This document shows, piece by piece, positions 46,964-55,577 of a stretch of 64,000 nucleotides of DNA. A model generated the notes under the pieces. That model made no database searches, had not been told where the DNA came from, and was given only the letters and a program-made list of their open reading frames with translations. Every line of letters begins with the position of its first letter. Within the stretch, counting starts at the first letter, position 1. Source of the stretch: Serratia sp. H1w. GTDB lineage: Bacteria; Pseudomonadota; Gammaproteobacteria; Enterobacterales; Enterobacteriaceae. The translations under genes and the position numbers were made by a program. The stretch is taken from the NCBI RefSeq assembly GCF_000633355.1, contig NZ_AYMQ01000013.1, forward strand, positions 1 through 64,000. The letters are read 5' to 3'.

Positions 46964-47758
46964 ATGAAGAAGATCATGATGATTGGCTATGGCGCGATGG
47001 CGAAAGAGGTGCTGGCGCGCCTGCCGGAAGGCGTGGAGGCCGGTTGGATCGTGGCACGGGAAAAGCACCATGCCGAGATTGAGGCCGCGTTTTCCGGGCA
47101 GGTGCAGGCATTGACTCATCCTGATCAGTGCGCGGATCAGCCTGATTTGGTGCTGGAGTGTGCCAGCCAGCAGGCGGTTGCCGAGTTTGGTGAGGCGATC
47201 GTTAAACGTGGCTGGTGGCTGGCAGTGATCTCGACGGGGGCATTGGCTGATGCCGCGTTGCAACTGCGCTTGCAGCAGGCCTGTGTTCGCCATCATGGGC
47301 GGTTGATCGTACTGTCTGGCGCGGTAGCCGGTATGGATGGTCTGGCCTCGGCGCGTGAAGGCGGGCTGGACAGCGTGACCTATCAATCCAGCAAAAGCCC
47401 GGCCAGTTGGCGTGGTAGCCAGGCGGAAAAACTGATCGATCTGGATGCCGTCAGCGAAGCAAGGGTGTTCTTTGAAGGCTCGGCCCGTGAAGCCGCACGC
47501 ATGTTCCCAGCCAACGCCAACGTGGCGGCCACCATTGCGCTGCATGGCCTGGGGATGGATGCCACGCGGGTGCGTTTGCAGGTCGATCCCCATACGCAAC
47601 GTAATACTCATCGCATTCAGGTATGCGGCCAGTTTGGCGAATTCAAGATTGAGCTGTGCGGCAATCCGCTGGCCAGCAACCCGAAAACGTCCACGCTGGC
47701 GGCGCTGAGTGCGGTGCAAGCCTGCCGCAGTCTGGTAGACGGTGGTTTTATTGCCTGA
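46964..47758 (+). CDS. Aspartate dehydrogenase-family protein
   Basis: NAD(P)-dependent dehydrogenase of the L-aspartate dehydrogenase family, 264 aa. Seen: Rossmann GYGAMAKEV (8-16), LSGAVAGMDGL (118-127), PANANVAATIALHGLGMD (182-199) and the His-containing VDPHTQRNTHRI (207-218). It may aminate or deaminate aspartate, oxaloacetate or, in this setting, an amino-acid-like pathway intermediate. From memory, P. aeruginosa has an AspDH (PA3505) in a similar neighbourhood of aldehyde dehydrogenase, decarboxylase and SDR genes. Start ATG 46964 follows AGGACG. Confidence 0.82.
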   Translation: MKKIMMIGYGAMAKEVLARLPEGVEAGWIVAREKHHAEIEAAFSGQVQALTHPDQCADQPDLVLECASQQAVAEFGEAIVKRGWWLAVISTGALADAALQLRLQQACVRHHGRLIVLSGAVAGMDGLASAREGGLDSVTYQSSKSPASWRGSQAEKLIDLDAVSEARVFFEGSAREAARMFPANANVAATIALHGLGMDATRVRLQVDPHTQRNTHRIQVCGQFGEFKIELCGNPLASNPKTSTLAALSAVQACRSLVDGGFIA

Positions 47759-47774
47759 AAGGCAGGAGCAAAGC

Positions 47775-49244
47775 ATGGAAACGTTAAAGATTTTTCTTGC
47801 CGGCCGCTGGTGCGAAGGGCGCGGTGAAGAGATGAGTTCGGTTTTCCCGGCGGATGGTAGCGTGAATGCTCGCCTGCGAGCGGCCAACGTCGAGGATGTG
47901 AATGAAGCGGTTGCGGCGGCAGAACAAGCCTGGCGCGCCCCTTCCTGGCGTGGATTGGTGCCACATCAGCGCGCGGCGATCCTGCATCGCGTCAGCGATT
48001 TGATTACTGAACAGGTCGATGCTCTGGCGCAGCTGCAAACCCGTGACAACGGTAAACCGCTGGCGGAAACCCGTGGTCTGGTCATGAGCGCGGCTGCTAC
48101 TGCACGCTATTTTGCCGCTGCCTGCGAGGTGTTGGAGGGCGAACTGCCCACCCAGCGTAATCGTGATGTGATGACGCTGAGCCAGTATCAGCCGTTGGGC
48201 GTCATAGCGGCGATCACTCCGTGGAACTCACCGATTGCCAGTGAAATGCAGAAGGTGGCTCCGGCGTTGGCGGCAGGGAATGCGGTGGTGCTGAAACCCG
48301 CAGAGGCTACGCCACTGATGGCACTGAAACTGGCCGAACTGTTTGAACAGGCCGGTTTGCCCGCCGGACTGCTCAGCGTATTGCCGGGCAAAGGTTCGGT
48401 GATTGGTGAAGCATTGGCTCGCCATCCGTTGGTGAAAAAGATCTCTTTCACCGGCGGGACTTCCACCGGTCGTCATTTGGCCCATATCGCCGCAGAGAAA
48501 CTGATCCCCACCTCGCTGGAACTGGGGGGCAAGTCGCCCACTATCGTGCTGGAAGATGCGGATCTGGAACAGGCGGCGCGTGGCATCTGTTACGGCATTT
48601 TCAGCTCGGCCGGGCAGGCATGTATCGCCGGTTCACGGCTGTTTGTACACCGCTCTCTGTACCAACCGTTACTGGCCCGTTTATGCGAGCTGACCGCCGG
48701 ATTGCGTATCGGTGATCCGTTGCAGGCCGGCGTCCATCTCGGTCCGCTGATCAGCCATAAGCATCGCCAAAGCGTGGCGGATTACGTGGCCTTGGCCCAG
48801 CAGGAAGGCGGCCGGGTGTTGATTGGTGGCGAAGCGCCAGCCGATCCACAACTTGCCCAAGGCAGCTATTACCTGCCGACCATTATCGAAGGGTTGAGCA
48901 ACAGCGCCCGTACCTGCCAGGAAGAGATCTTTGGCCCGGTGCTGGTGGTACTGCCGTTTGATGACGAGGCACAACTGATCGAACAGGCCAATGATTCGAT
49001 CTACGGTTTGGCTGCCGGGATCTGGAGCCGTGATTTTACCCGTGCGATGGCGCTGGCGGAACAACTGGAAACCGGCACCGTCTGGATCAACACCTACAAG
49101 ACATTCTCGATTTCTACCCCGTTTGGCGGTTTTAAACAAAGCGGCCTGGGGCGCGAAAAGGGCCTGCATGGTATCCAGGCCTATATGCAGCAAAAGAGTT
49201 TGTACCTGTCCCTTAGCAATCAGCCTAACCGCTGGAGCGACTAA
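47775..49244 (+). CDS. NAD(P)-dependent aldehyde dehydrogenase
   Basis: A 489-aa non-acylating aldehyde dehydrogenase. Catalytic C283 lies in SSAGQACIAGS and general base E249 in LELGGKSP; the TPWNSPI and FTGGTSTGR cofactor segments are present. It would oxidise an aldehyde, plausibly the product of the ThDP decarboxylase encoded next, to an acid. The start is METLKIFLAGRW at 47775 with GCAGGAG upstream. Absence of an acylating CoA-dependent ALDH and aldolase distinguishes the cluster from classical meta-cleavage operons. Confidence 0.9.
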   Translation: METLKIFLAGRWCEGRGEEMSSVFPADGSVNARLRAANVEDVNEAVAAAEQAWRAPSWRGLVPHQRAAILHRVSDLITEQVDALAQLQTRDNGKPLAETRGLVMSAAATARYFAAACEVLEGELPTQRNRDVMTLSQYQPLGVIAAITPWNSPIASEMQKVAPALAAGNAVVLKPAEATPLMALKLAELFEQAGLPAGLLSVLPGKGSVIGEALARHPLVKKISFTGGTSTGRHLAHIAAEKLIPTSLELGGKSPTIVLEDADLEQAARGICYGIFSSAGQACIAGSRLFVHRSLYQPLLARLCELTAGLRIGDPLQAGVHLGPLISHKHRQSVADYVALAQQEGGRVLIGGEAPADPQLAQGSYYLPTIIEGLSNSARTCQEEIFGPVLVVLPFDDEAQLIEQANDSIYGLAAGIWSRDFTRAMALAEQLETGTVWINTYKTFSISTPFGGFKQSGLGREKGLHGIQAYMQQKSLYLSLSNQPNRWSD

Positions 49245-49276
49245 CGCACGCAACAAGACAAATAAGAAGGCAGACG

Positions 49277-50914
49277 ATGAGCGATAAAATTACGGTTGGT
49301 GAGGCGATAGCCCGAACTCTGGAACAGTACGAAGTAGCGGCGATGTACGGCATCATCTCGATCCATAATCTGCCGATTGCCGATGCCGTTGGGCAACGCG
49401 GCGCGATCCGCTTTGTGCCAGCGCGCGGTGAGGCGGGAGCGGTGACCATGGCTGATGCCCACGGGCGTTTCTCTGGTCTGGGGGTGGCACTGACCAGCAC
49501 CGGTGCCGGGGCCGGTAACGCGGTCGGTGCGATGATTGAGGCACTGAATGCCAACACGCCGCTGTTGCATATCACCGGACAGGTTGAGAAAGCCTATCTG
49601 GATGCTGATGCCGGGTTTATCCACGAAACCAAGGATCAGCTTGGCTTTTTACGTGCCTGTTCGAAACAGGCTTACCGGGTGAACTCGCCGGAGCAGGCAG
49701 TGGCGGTGATCCAACGCGCTATTCTGGATGCGCAGACCGTGCCTTATGGCCCGGTGGCAGTAGAGATCCCGATCGATATTCAGAACAGCCTGATCCCGGC
49801 CAACCTGGTAGGGAAGGTTGTGGCACCTCCAGCGCTGCCTGCTGCCGATGCTGCTGCGGTTGAACGTTTATATCAACTGGTGAAACGTGCCAAACGTCCA
49901 CTGCTATGGGTGGGGGGCGGAGCGTTGGCCTGCCGTGAGGCGGTTAAACAGTTGGCGGATGCCGGTGTGGTGGTGATTTCCAGCACCCATGGGCGTGGGA
50001 TTTTACCGGATAGCCATCCGCGCAGCCTGCGGGCTTTCCATAACTCGCCAAGCGTTGAAGCGATCCTGACGCAGTGTGATTTGACGCTGGTGGCCGGTTC
50101 CCGCCTGCGGAGTAATGAAACCCGCACCTGGTCGCTGCCTCTGCCACGCCCGCTGGTGCAGATTGATATCGATCCGGCGGCGGCCAACCGTAATTATCTG
50201 GCGGATGAACAGGTTTATGGCGACTGTTCCGCCTTGCTGAGCGCGTTGGCGGCACGTCTGGCACCTGGTGAGAAGGTTAATGCCGAGTGGGATGCCGAGA
50301 TTGGCCGTGCGGTACAACTGGCGGAAACGGCGCTGCGCCAGCAGTCGGGTGAATACGCCAAACTGAACGACGCTATCGCCGCTGCGCTGCCGCAGGATGG
50401 CTTGTTGGTGCGTGATATCACCGTTTCTGGCAGCGTGTGGGGCAGCCGTCTGTTCCGGGCTATCTCGCCTTTATGCAATATTCACTCGTTGGCCGGGGCC
50501 ATCGGCATGGGTTTACCGATGGCGATCGGCACGGCCATTGCCAACCCACAGCGTAAAGTGGTTGGTCTGGTTGGGGACGGCGGTTTGGCGCTTGGCCTGG
50601 GGGAATTGGCCACTATGGCGCAGGAGCAGGCCAATATCATCTTGCTGATCATGAACGACGGAGGTTATGGCGTGATGCGTGGCATTCAGGATAAGTATTT
50701 CGCCGGACGCCAGTACTATAACGAATTGCACACCCCGGCATTCTGCCAGGTGGCCGAAGCCATGGGCCTGAAAGCCTGGAAAGTGAGTGATGCTGCGCAG
50801 TTTGGCGGCGTGCTGGCGGAGGCAATAAATTACCCGGGGCCATCGGTAGTTGAAGTTGATATGAAAAGCGTCGGGCCATTAACCTTTGCTGGCCCGCCGC
50901 AGAAGCTGTACTGA
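49277..50914 (+). CDS. ThDP-dependent 2-oxo acid decarboxylase-like enzyme
   Basis: A 545-aa enzyme of the acetolactate synthase/benzoylformate decarboxylase family. The cofactor-activating E52 is in ARGEAGAV, and the ThDP-binding stretch begins GDGGLALGLGEL at about 433 and ends in MNDGGYG. A GxGG-like central domain covers about 195-330. Non-oxidative decarboxylation of a 2-oxo acid to the aldehyde used by the upstream ALDH is the simplest proposal; carboligation is possible. Last gene of the cluster, convergent with loiP. Confidence 0.87.
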   Translation: MSDKITVGEAIARTLEQYEVAAMYGIISIHNLPIADAVGQRGAIRFVPARGEAGAVTMADAHGRFSGLGVALTSTGAGAGNAVGAMIEALNANTPLLHITGQVEKAYLDADAGFIHETKDQLGFLRACSKQAYRVNSPEQAVAVIQRAILDAQTVPYGPVAVEIPIDIQNSLIPANLVGKVVAPPALPAADAAAVERLYQLVKRAKRPLLWVGGGALACREAVKQLADAGVVVISSTHGRGILPDSHPRSLRAFHNSPSVEAILTQCDLTLVAGSRLRSNETRTWSLPLPRPLVQIDIDPAAANRNYLADEQVYGDCSALLSALAARLAPGEKVNAEWDAEIGRAVQLAETALRQQSGEYAKLNDAIAAALPQDGLLVRDITVSGSVWGSRLFRAISPLCNIHSLAGAIGMGLPMAIGTAIANPQRKVVGLVGDGGLALGLGELATMAQEQANIILLIMNDGGYGVMRGIQDKYFAGRQYYNELHTPAFCQVAEAMGLKAWKVSDAAQFGGVLAEAINYPGPSVVEVDMKSVGPLTFAGPPQKLY

Positions 50915-50929
50915 TTGCTTACTGTAATA

Positions 50930-50951
50930 CCCTCTCTCTGTGGAGAGAGGG
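50930..50951. terminator. Bidirectional hairpin at the end of the catabolic cluster
   Basis: CCCTCTCTC pairs perfectly with GAGAGAGGG across a 4-nt loop between the convergent ThDP enzyme gene and loiP. It lacks a strong T run. The sequence may be a short relic of the composite repeat ends. Confidence 0.55.
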
Positions 50952-50960
50952 CATCAAGAC

Positions 50961-51713
50961 TTACTTCCCTGCCGCGATACGATCGCGAATGTGCTTGGCA
51001 CGGGCTTCAGAAGTTGGGTGGCTGTCAAACATGCTGCTTTCGCGGCCCGCGTCCAATTTCGCCAGTTTATCGAAACTGGTGGCCAGGCCCGCTGGATTGA
51101 TACCGCGTTTTTTCAGCAGCTCGAACGAATAATCGTCCGCATCGCTTTCCTGTTTCTGTGAGAACTGGGCATTAACCAGTTTTTCACCCAGATCGGCCAA
51201 CTGTGACTGGGACAGTGAAGCCGCTACGCCGCCAGCCGAAGCTGCTGCGGTACGTACCGCTACGGTGCCGTAGGCAACCTGCATGGCTTTACGCGTGTGG
51301 CCCAACGCCACGTGGCCCATTTCATGGCCCAGCACGCCTTCGACTTCGTTATCGTCCATCATGTCCATCAGGCCGCTGTATACGCGGATGCAGCCGTTGG
51401 CCATCGCCCAGGCGTTGACATCTTTGGTCAGGTAGACCTTGTAGTTTGCAGGGGTTCCGTTGATATTATCACCCAGTGCCGCGGCAATTTTGTTCAGACG
51501 TTTGGTATAGTCGCTGCTTGCCGGTGCGATTTGTTCCTGGCTATCCACTTCTGCACAGGATTTATCACTCAGGGCCTTGACGTCGTTATCGCTCAGCGTG
51601 GCCGCTTGGTATGCCTGGGCGCCAGATTGCAGTAGGGTATCGGTGTTGAGGTTCTGACAGCCGCTCAACAGAGCCGTAATACTTAATGCAATCAAGGTGG
51701 TACGGATTTTCAT
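50961..51713 (-). CDS. loiP: M48-family metallopeptidase LoiP (YggG)
   Basis: Outer-membrane lipoprotein zinc protease; E. coli LoiP is known to be induced at low osmolarity. The 250-aa protein has a lipobox LLSGC near residues 15-19, so the mature protein is lipidated, and the zinc site GHEMGH with a further Glu in QESDADDYS. The chosen start MKIRTTLIAL at 51713 gives a proper lipoprotein signal; the frame continues upstream. Lies next to and divergent from tktA, as in E. coli. Confidence 0.92.
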   Translation of the reverse strand: MKIRTTLIALSITALLSGCQNLNTDTLLQSGAQAYQAATLSDNDVKALSDKSCAEVDSQEQIAPASSDYTKRLNKIAAALGDNINGTPANYKVYLTKDVNAWAMANGCIRVYSGLMDMMDDNEVEGVLGHEMGHVALGHTRKAMQVAYGTVAVRTAAASAGGVAASLSQSQLADLGEKLVNAQFSQKQESDADDYSFELLKKRGINPAGLATSFDKLAKLDAGRESSMFDSHPTSEARAKHIRDRIAAGK

Positions 51714-51950
51714 AAGTCTATCGTCCTGTGATAGTAAAGGGAGTTTGGTACTGTGGTCTGCTGCCAATAATTCCGTGCATAGCCTAGTGTACGACGGACT
51801 TGGTCGAAATAGCTATATTCCGAAATGTGTCCCGAACGTGCTCAATAGTGATGAACTCGCTCTCATTTGGTATTAGGGATTGCTGTTTCAATGCCGAGTC
51901 TGAGAAAATAGAAATCTTGATCGCTTTTTTAATCCGACCTGGAGTAAAAC

Positions 51951-53945
51951 ATGTCCTCTCGTAAAGAGCTTGCCAACGCCATCCGCGCACTCAGTATGGA
52001 CGCCGTTCAAAAAGCAAATTCCGGCCACCCGGGCGCCCCTATGGGCATGGCAGATATCGCCGAAGTCCTGTGGCGTGACTACCTGAACCACAACCCTACC
52101 AACCCACACTGGGCCGATCGTGACCGTTTCGTACTGTCTAACGGCCATGGTTCCATGCTGATTTACAGCTTGCTGCACCTTACCGGTTACGATCTGCCGA
52201 TGAGCGAGCTGGAAAACTTCCGCCAACTGCATTCCAAAACTCCGGGTCACCCGGAATACGGTTATACCCCAGGCGTGGAAACCACCACTGGCCCACTGGG
52301 TCAAGGTATCGCCAACGCCATCGGTTTTGCCATTGCCGAACGCACCCTGGCCGCGCAGTTCAACCGCCCAGGCCACGACATTGTTGACCACCATACCTAC
52401 GCCTTTATGGGCGATGGCTGCATGATGGAAGGCATCTCTCACGAAGTCTGTTCCCTGGCCGGCACCATGAAGCTGGGCAAACTGACCGCGTTCTATGATG
52501 ACAACGGCATCTCCATCGATGGCCACGTTGAAGGTTGGTTCACCGACGATACCGCCAAGCGTTTCGAAGCCTATGGCTGGCACGTGGTGCGTGGTGTTGA
52601 CGGCCACAACAGCGACTCCATCAAAGCAGCGATCGAAGAAGCGCATAAAGTTACCGACAAACCTTCCCTGCTGATGTGCAAAACCGTGATTGGTTTTGGT
52701 TCTCCACACAAAGCGGGCACCCATGATTCCCACGGTGCACCACTGGGCGCAGCTGAAGTTGCGGCTACCCGTGAAGCGTTGGGCTGGAAATATGCTGCCT
52801 TCGAAATTCCACAGGACATCTATGCCCAGTGGGATGCCAAAGAAGCCGGTAAGGCCAAAGAAGCTGCCTGGAACGAGAAACTGGCTGCCTACGCCAAAGC
52901 CTTCCCAGAACTGGCCGCAGAGTTCAAACGCCGTATGAACGGTGAACTGCCAGCCAACTGGCAAGCGGAAGCGAAGAAATTCGTAGAGCAATTGCAGGCT
53001 AACCCGGCCAACATTGCCAGCCGTAAAGCATCACAGAACTCGCTGGAAGCCTTCGGCAAACTGCTGCCAGAATTCCTCGGCGGCTCTGCAGACCTGGCAC
53101 CAAGCAACCTGACCATGTGGTCTGGCTCCAAGTCTCTGGGTGATGATCTGGCGGGTAACTATATCCACTACGGCGTGCGCGAATTCGGCATGACCGCCAT
53201 CACCAATGGTATCGCGCTGCACGGTGGTTTCCTGCCGTACTCTGCGACCTTCCTGATGTTTGTGGAATACGCGCGTAACGCAGTGCGTATGGCTGCGCTG
53301 ATGAAAATCCGCAACGTATTCGTCTACACCCACGACTCTATCGGTCTGGGCGAAGATGGCCCGACGCACCAGCCGGTTGAGCAGTTGGCCAGCCTGCGCG
53401 TGACCCCGAACATGAGCACCTGGCGTCCTTGTGACCAGGTCGAGTCGGCTATCGCCTGGCAGTACGGTATCGAACGCAACGATGGCCCAACCACGCTGGT
53501 GTTCTCCCGTCAGAACCTGACCCAGCAGCCGCGTACCGCCGAGCAACTGGCGAACGTCTATCGCGGTGGTTATGTGCTGAAAGACTGCGCAGGCACTCCG
53601 GACGTGATCCTGATTGCTACCGGTTCTGAAGTGGGCATCACCGTAGAAGCGGCCGACAAGCTGACCGCCGAAGGGCGTAAAGTCCGTGTGGTCTCCATGC
53701 CATCTACCGATGCTTTCGACAAACAAGATGCGGCCTACCGTGAATCTGTGCTGCCAGCGGCAGTTTCTGCTCGCGTAGCGGTGGAAGCGGGTATCGCCGA
53801 TTACTGGTACAAGTATGTTGGCCTGAACGGCGCTATCGTGGGTATGACTACCTTCGGTGAGTCTGCTCCGGCAGAGCAATTGTTCAAAGAGTTCGGCTTC
53901 ACCGTCGACAACGTGGTAGCCAAGGCTAACGCGCTGGTGAAATAA
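51951..53945 (+). CDS. tktA: Transketolase
   Basis: ThDP enzyme of the pentose phosphate pathway that moves two-carbon units between sugar phosphates. 664 aa; E. coli TktA is 663. Signatures: [20 protein letters not shown] near residues 21-40, [12 protein letters not shown] near 153, and the pyrimidine-domain [18 protein letters not shown] near 460. Codon use is highly biased, indicating strong expression. Divergent from loiP with about 237 bp between, which holds both promoters. Confidence 0.97.
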   Translation: MSSRKELANAIRALSMDAVQKANSGHPGAPMGMADIAEVLWRDYLNHNPTNPHWADRDRFVLSNGHGSMLIYSLLHLTGYDLPMSELENFRQLHSKTPGHPEYGYTPGVETTTGPLGQGIANAIGFAIAERTLAAQFNRPGHDIVDHHTYAFMGDGCMMEGISHEVCSLAGTMKLGKLTAFYDDNGISIDGHVEGWFTDDTAKRFEAYGWHVVRGVDGHNSDSIKAAIEEAHKVTDKPSLLMCKTVIGFGSPHKAGTHDSHGAPLGAAEVAATREALGWKYAAFEIPQDIYAQWDAKEAGKAKEAAWNEKLAAYAKAFPELAAEFKRRMNGELPANWQAEAKKFVEQLQANPANIASRKASQNSLEAFGKLLPEFLGGSADLAPSNLTMWSGSKSLGDDLAGNYIHYGVREFGMTAITNGIALHGGFLPYSATFLMFVEYARNAVRMAALMKIRNVFVYTHDSIGLGEDGPTHQPVEQLASLRVTPNMSTWRPCDQVESAIAWQYGIERNDGPTTLVFSRQNLTQQPRTAEQLANVYRGGYVLKDCAGTPDVILIATGSEVGITVEAADKLTAEGRKVRVVSMPSTDAFDKQDAAYRESVLPAAVSARVAVEAGIADYWYKYVGLNGAIVGMTTFGESAPAEQLFKEFGFTVDNVVAKANALVK

Positions 53946-53971
53946 GTTCGCCACTCAGCTTTAACTGTAAT

Positions 53972-53999
53972 AAGGGGCGATGAATCGCCCCTTATTTTT
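53972..53999 (+). terminator. Rho-independent terminator after tktA
   Basis: AAGGGGCGA pairs with TCGCCCCTT across a TGAA loop, followed by ATTTTT. Confidence 0.9.
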
Positions 54000-54199
54000 C
54001 CTCGCCCATAAACCTCTCTCTATCCACCGCTCATGCAACATTAAGAAATCCTTAATGATTGAATAATCATGGCAGTTATTGCCCAAAAATTGCCCAGCAT
54101 CACAAAACAGCAACATAGCCAATTAACGGCGTTGCTTAACGCCCTTCATTGGCGATATGTTAATTTTTGGTTTTCTAAATGTAACCAGGAGTTAATGAT

Positions 54200-55288
54200 A
54201 TGTTTTTAAGGATTGGCGTATCCATGGCGGCCGCGGCCGTCTTCATCTCTGCTCCGGCGTTCGCGCAGTTCCCGGCAGGCTATCCGGCCGATTATCAAAA
54301 GATCGTCGATGCGGCGAAAAAAGAAGGCAAGGTGGTGGTGTATTCCACCACGGATACCAAAGCCGCAGGGCCACTGATCCAGGGGTTTGAAGCGCTGTAC
54401 CCTGGCATTAAAGTGGAATACAACGATATGAACAGCACCGAGCTGTATAACCGCTATATCAGCGAGCAAGCGGCTGGCGGCACCAGTGGTGACGTGGTGT
54501 GGAGTTCCTCGATGGATACCGCGCTGAAGCTGGCCACCGATTATGCGCTGGAATATGCTTCGCCAGAGCTGGGGCAACTGCCGAAATGGGCGGTGTGGAA
54601 AGATAAGGCCTACGGCACGACCTATGAGCCGGTGGTGTTTATCTACAACAAGCGCCTGATCCCGCAAGGCGAGGTGCCGGATTCCCATGCTGCGTTGGCT
54701 AAACTGATCGCCAGCCAACCCGATAAATTCAAAAAGAAAGTGACCACCTATGACATAGAGAAGTCGGGCCTGGGCTTCATGCTCTCGGTGCAAGACTTCA
54801 AGGCCGATCCTAACTACTTCGCGACCTTGGCCGATGTCGCTAAAGGTGGGTTGGCGGTGCAGTCCTCAACCGGCACCATGATGGAGAGGGTCTCCTCTGG
54901 CGAAAACCTGATTGGCTTCAACATCCTGGGCTCTTATGCCGAGGCACGTGCCAAAACCGACCCTTCACTCGGTATCTCTTACCCTAAAGACTACACGCTG
55001 GTGCTGTCACGGGTGAGCTTTATCAGCCAGGAAGCGGCCAACAGCAATGCGGCCAAGCTGTGGTTGAACTATGTGTTGTCTGAGCAAGGGCAAAACATCC
55101 TGGCCAACAAGGCAGATATCCCCTCCATTCGTAACGATATCGAAGGCAAGAACGATATTGATGGCATGACTCAGATGTTGGGCAAGGCGTTGAAACCGAT
55201 CCCGGTGGATGAAAGCCTGCTGGAATATCTGGAACCGACTAAACGCCTGGACTACATCAAACAGTGGCGCACCGCCGCTGCGAAGTAA
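54200..55288 (+). CDS. Periplasmic binding protein, AfuA/FbpA type
   Basis: Substrate-binding subunit of the ABC importer encoded downstream. The 362-aa precursor has a signal peptide with cleavage near AFA/Q (residue 22). The fold is that of family 1-type iron/sugar-phosphate/polyamine binding proteins: KVVVYSTTD near 49, NDMNSTELYNRYISEQ, and a conserved AKLWLNYVLSEQGQ near 280. The family includes ferric-ion binders and hexose-phosphate binders; I cannot tell which applies. The start is ATG 54200 with CCAGGAG upstream. Located between tktA and epd, an accessory insertion relative to E. coli. Confidence 0.8.
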   Translation: MFLRIGVSMAAAAVFISAPAFAQFPAGYPADYQKIVDAAKKEGKVVVYSTTDTKAAGPLIQGFEALYPGIKVEYNDMNSTELYNRYISEQAAGGTSGDVVWSSSMDTALKLATDYALEYASPELGQLPKWAVWKDKAYGTTYEPVVFIYNKRLIPQGEVPDSHAALAKLIASQPDKFKKKVTTYDIEKSGLGFMLSVQDFKADPNYFATLADVAKGGLAVQSSTGTMMERVSSGENLIGFNILGSYAEARAKTDPSLGISYPKDYTLVLSRVSFISQEAANSNAAKLWLNYVLSEQGQNILANKADIPSIRNDIEGKNDIDGMTQMLGKALKPIPVDESLLEYLEPTKRLDYIKQWRTAAAK

Positions 55289-55292
55289 CAAT

Positions 55293-55457
55293 TCCCCCTT
55301 ACCCCAGCCCTCCCAAAGGGCGAGGGAGCCGATCGGTGTCGATGGCAGGCACTGTGTAGGGGCGCAGCATGCTGCGCCCGTGCAAAGGTCAAACGCGGGA
55401 GTTAGTCTGTAGCACATTCGGTCCCCTCTCCCTTTGGGAGAGGGTTAGGGTGAGGGG
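55293..55457. repeat. Composite intergenic repeat, copy D
   Basis: In reverse orientation this copy begins CCTCACCCTAACCCTCTCCC and then parallels copy A (3674-3811) for about 110 bp, including the REP-like GTAGGGGCGC...GCGCCC core at 55356-55380. It lies between the binding-protein and permease genes of one operon, so transcription must read through it. It may set the ratio of binding protein to permease. Confidence 0.75.
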
Positions 55458-55536
55458 AATCGCAAATCTGCTGCATTCTCCTTCTGCATGATGCCAGTGG
55501 CTGGCTGTATTGCTTAAACAGGGAACTCTATCCCGG

Positions 55537-55552
55537 TGCATCTCGCGATGCA
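55537..55552 (+). repeat. Small perfect hairpin before the permease gene
   Basis: TGCATC pairs with GATGCA across a TCGC tetraloop, 26 bp before the permease start. In the mRNA it could stabilise the 3' segment or affect translation. Confidence 0.4.
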
Positions 55553-55577
55553 GGGGATATCACCATCGGGACTGACT

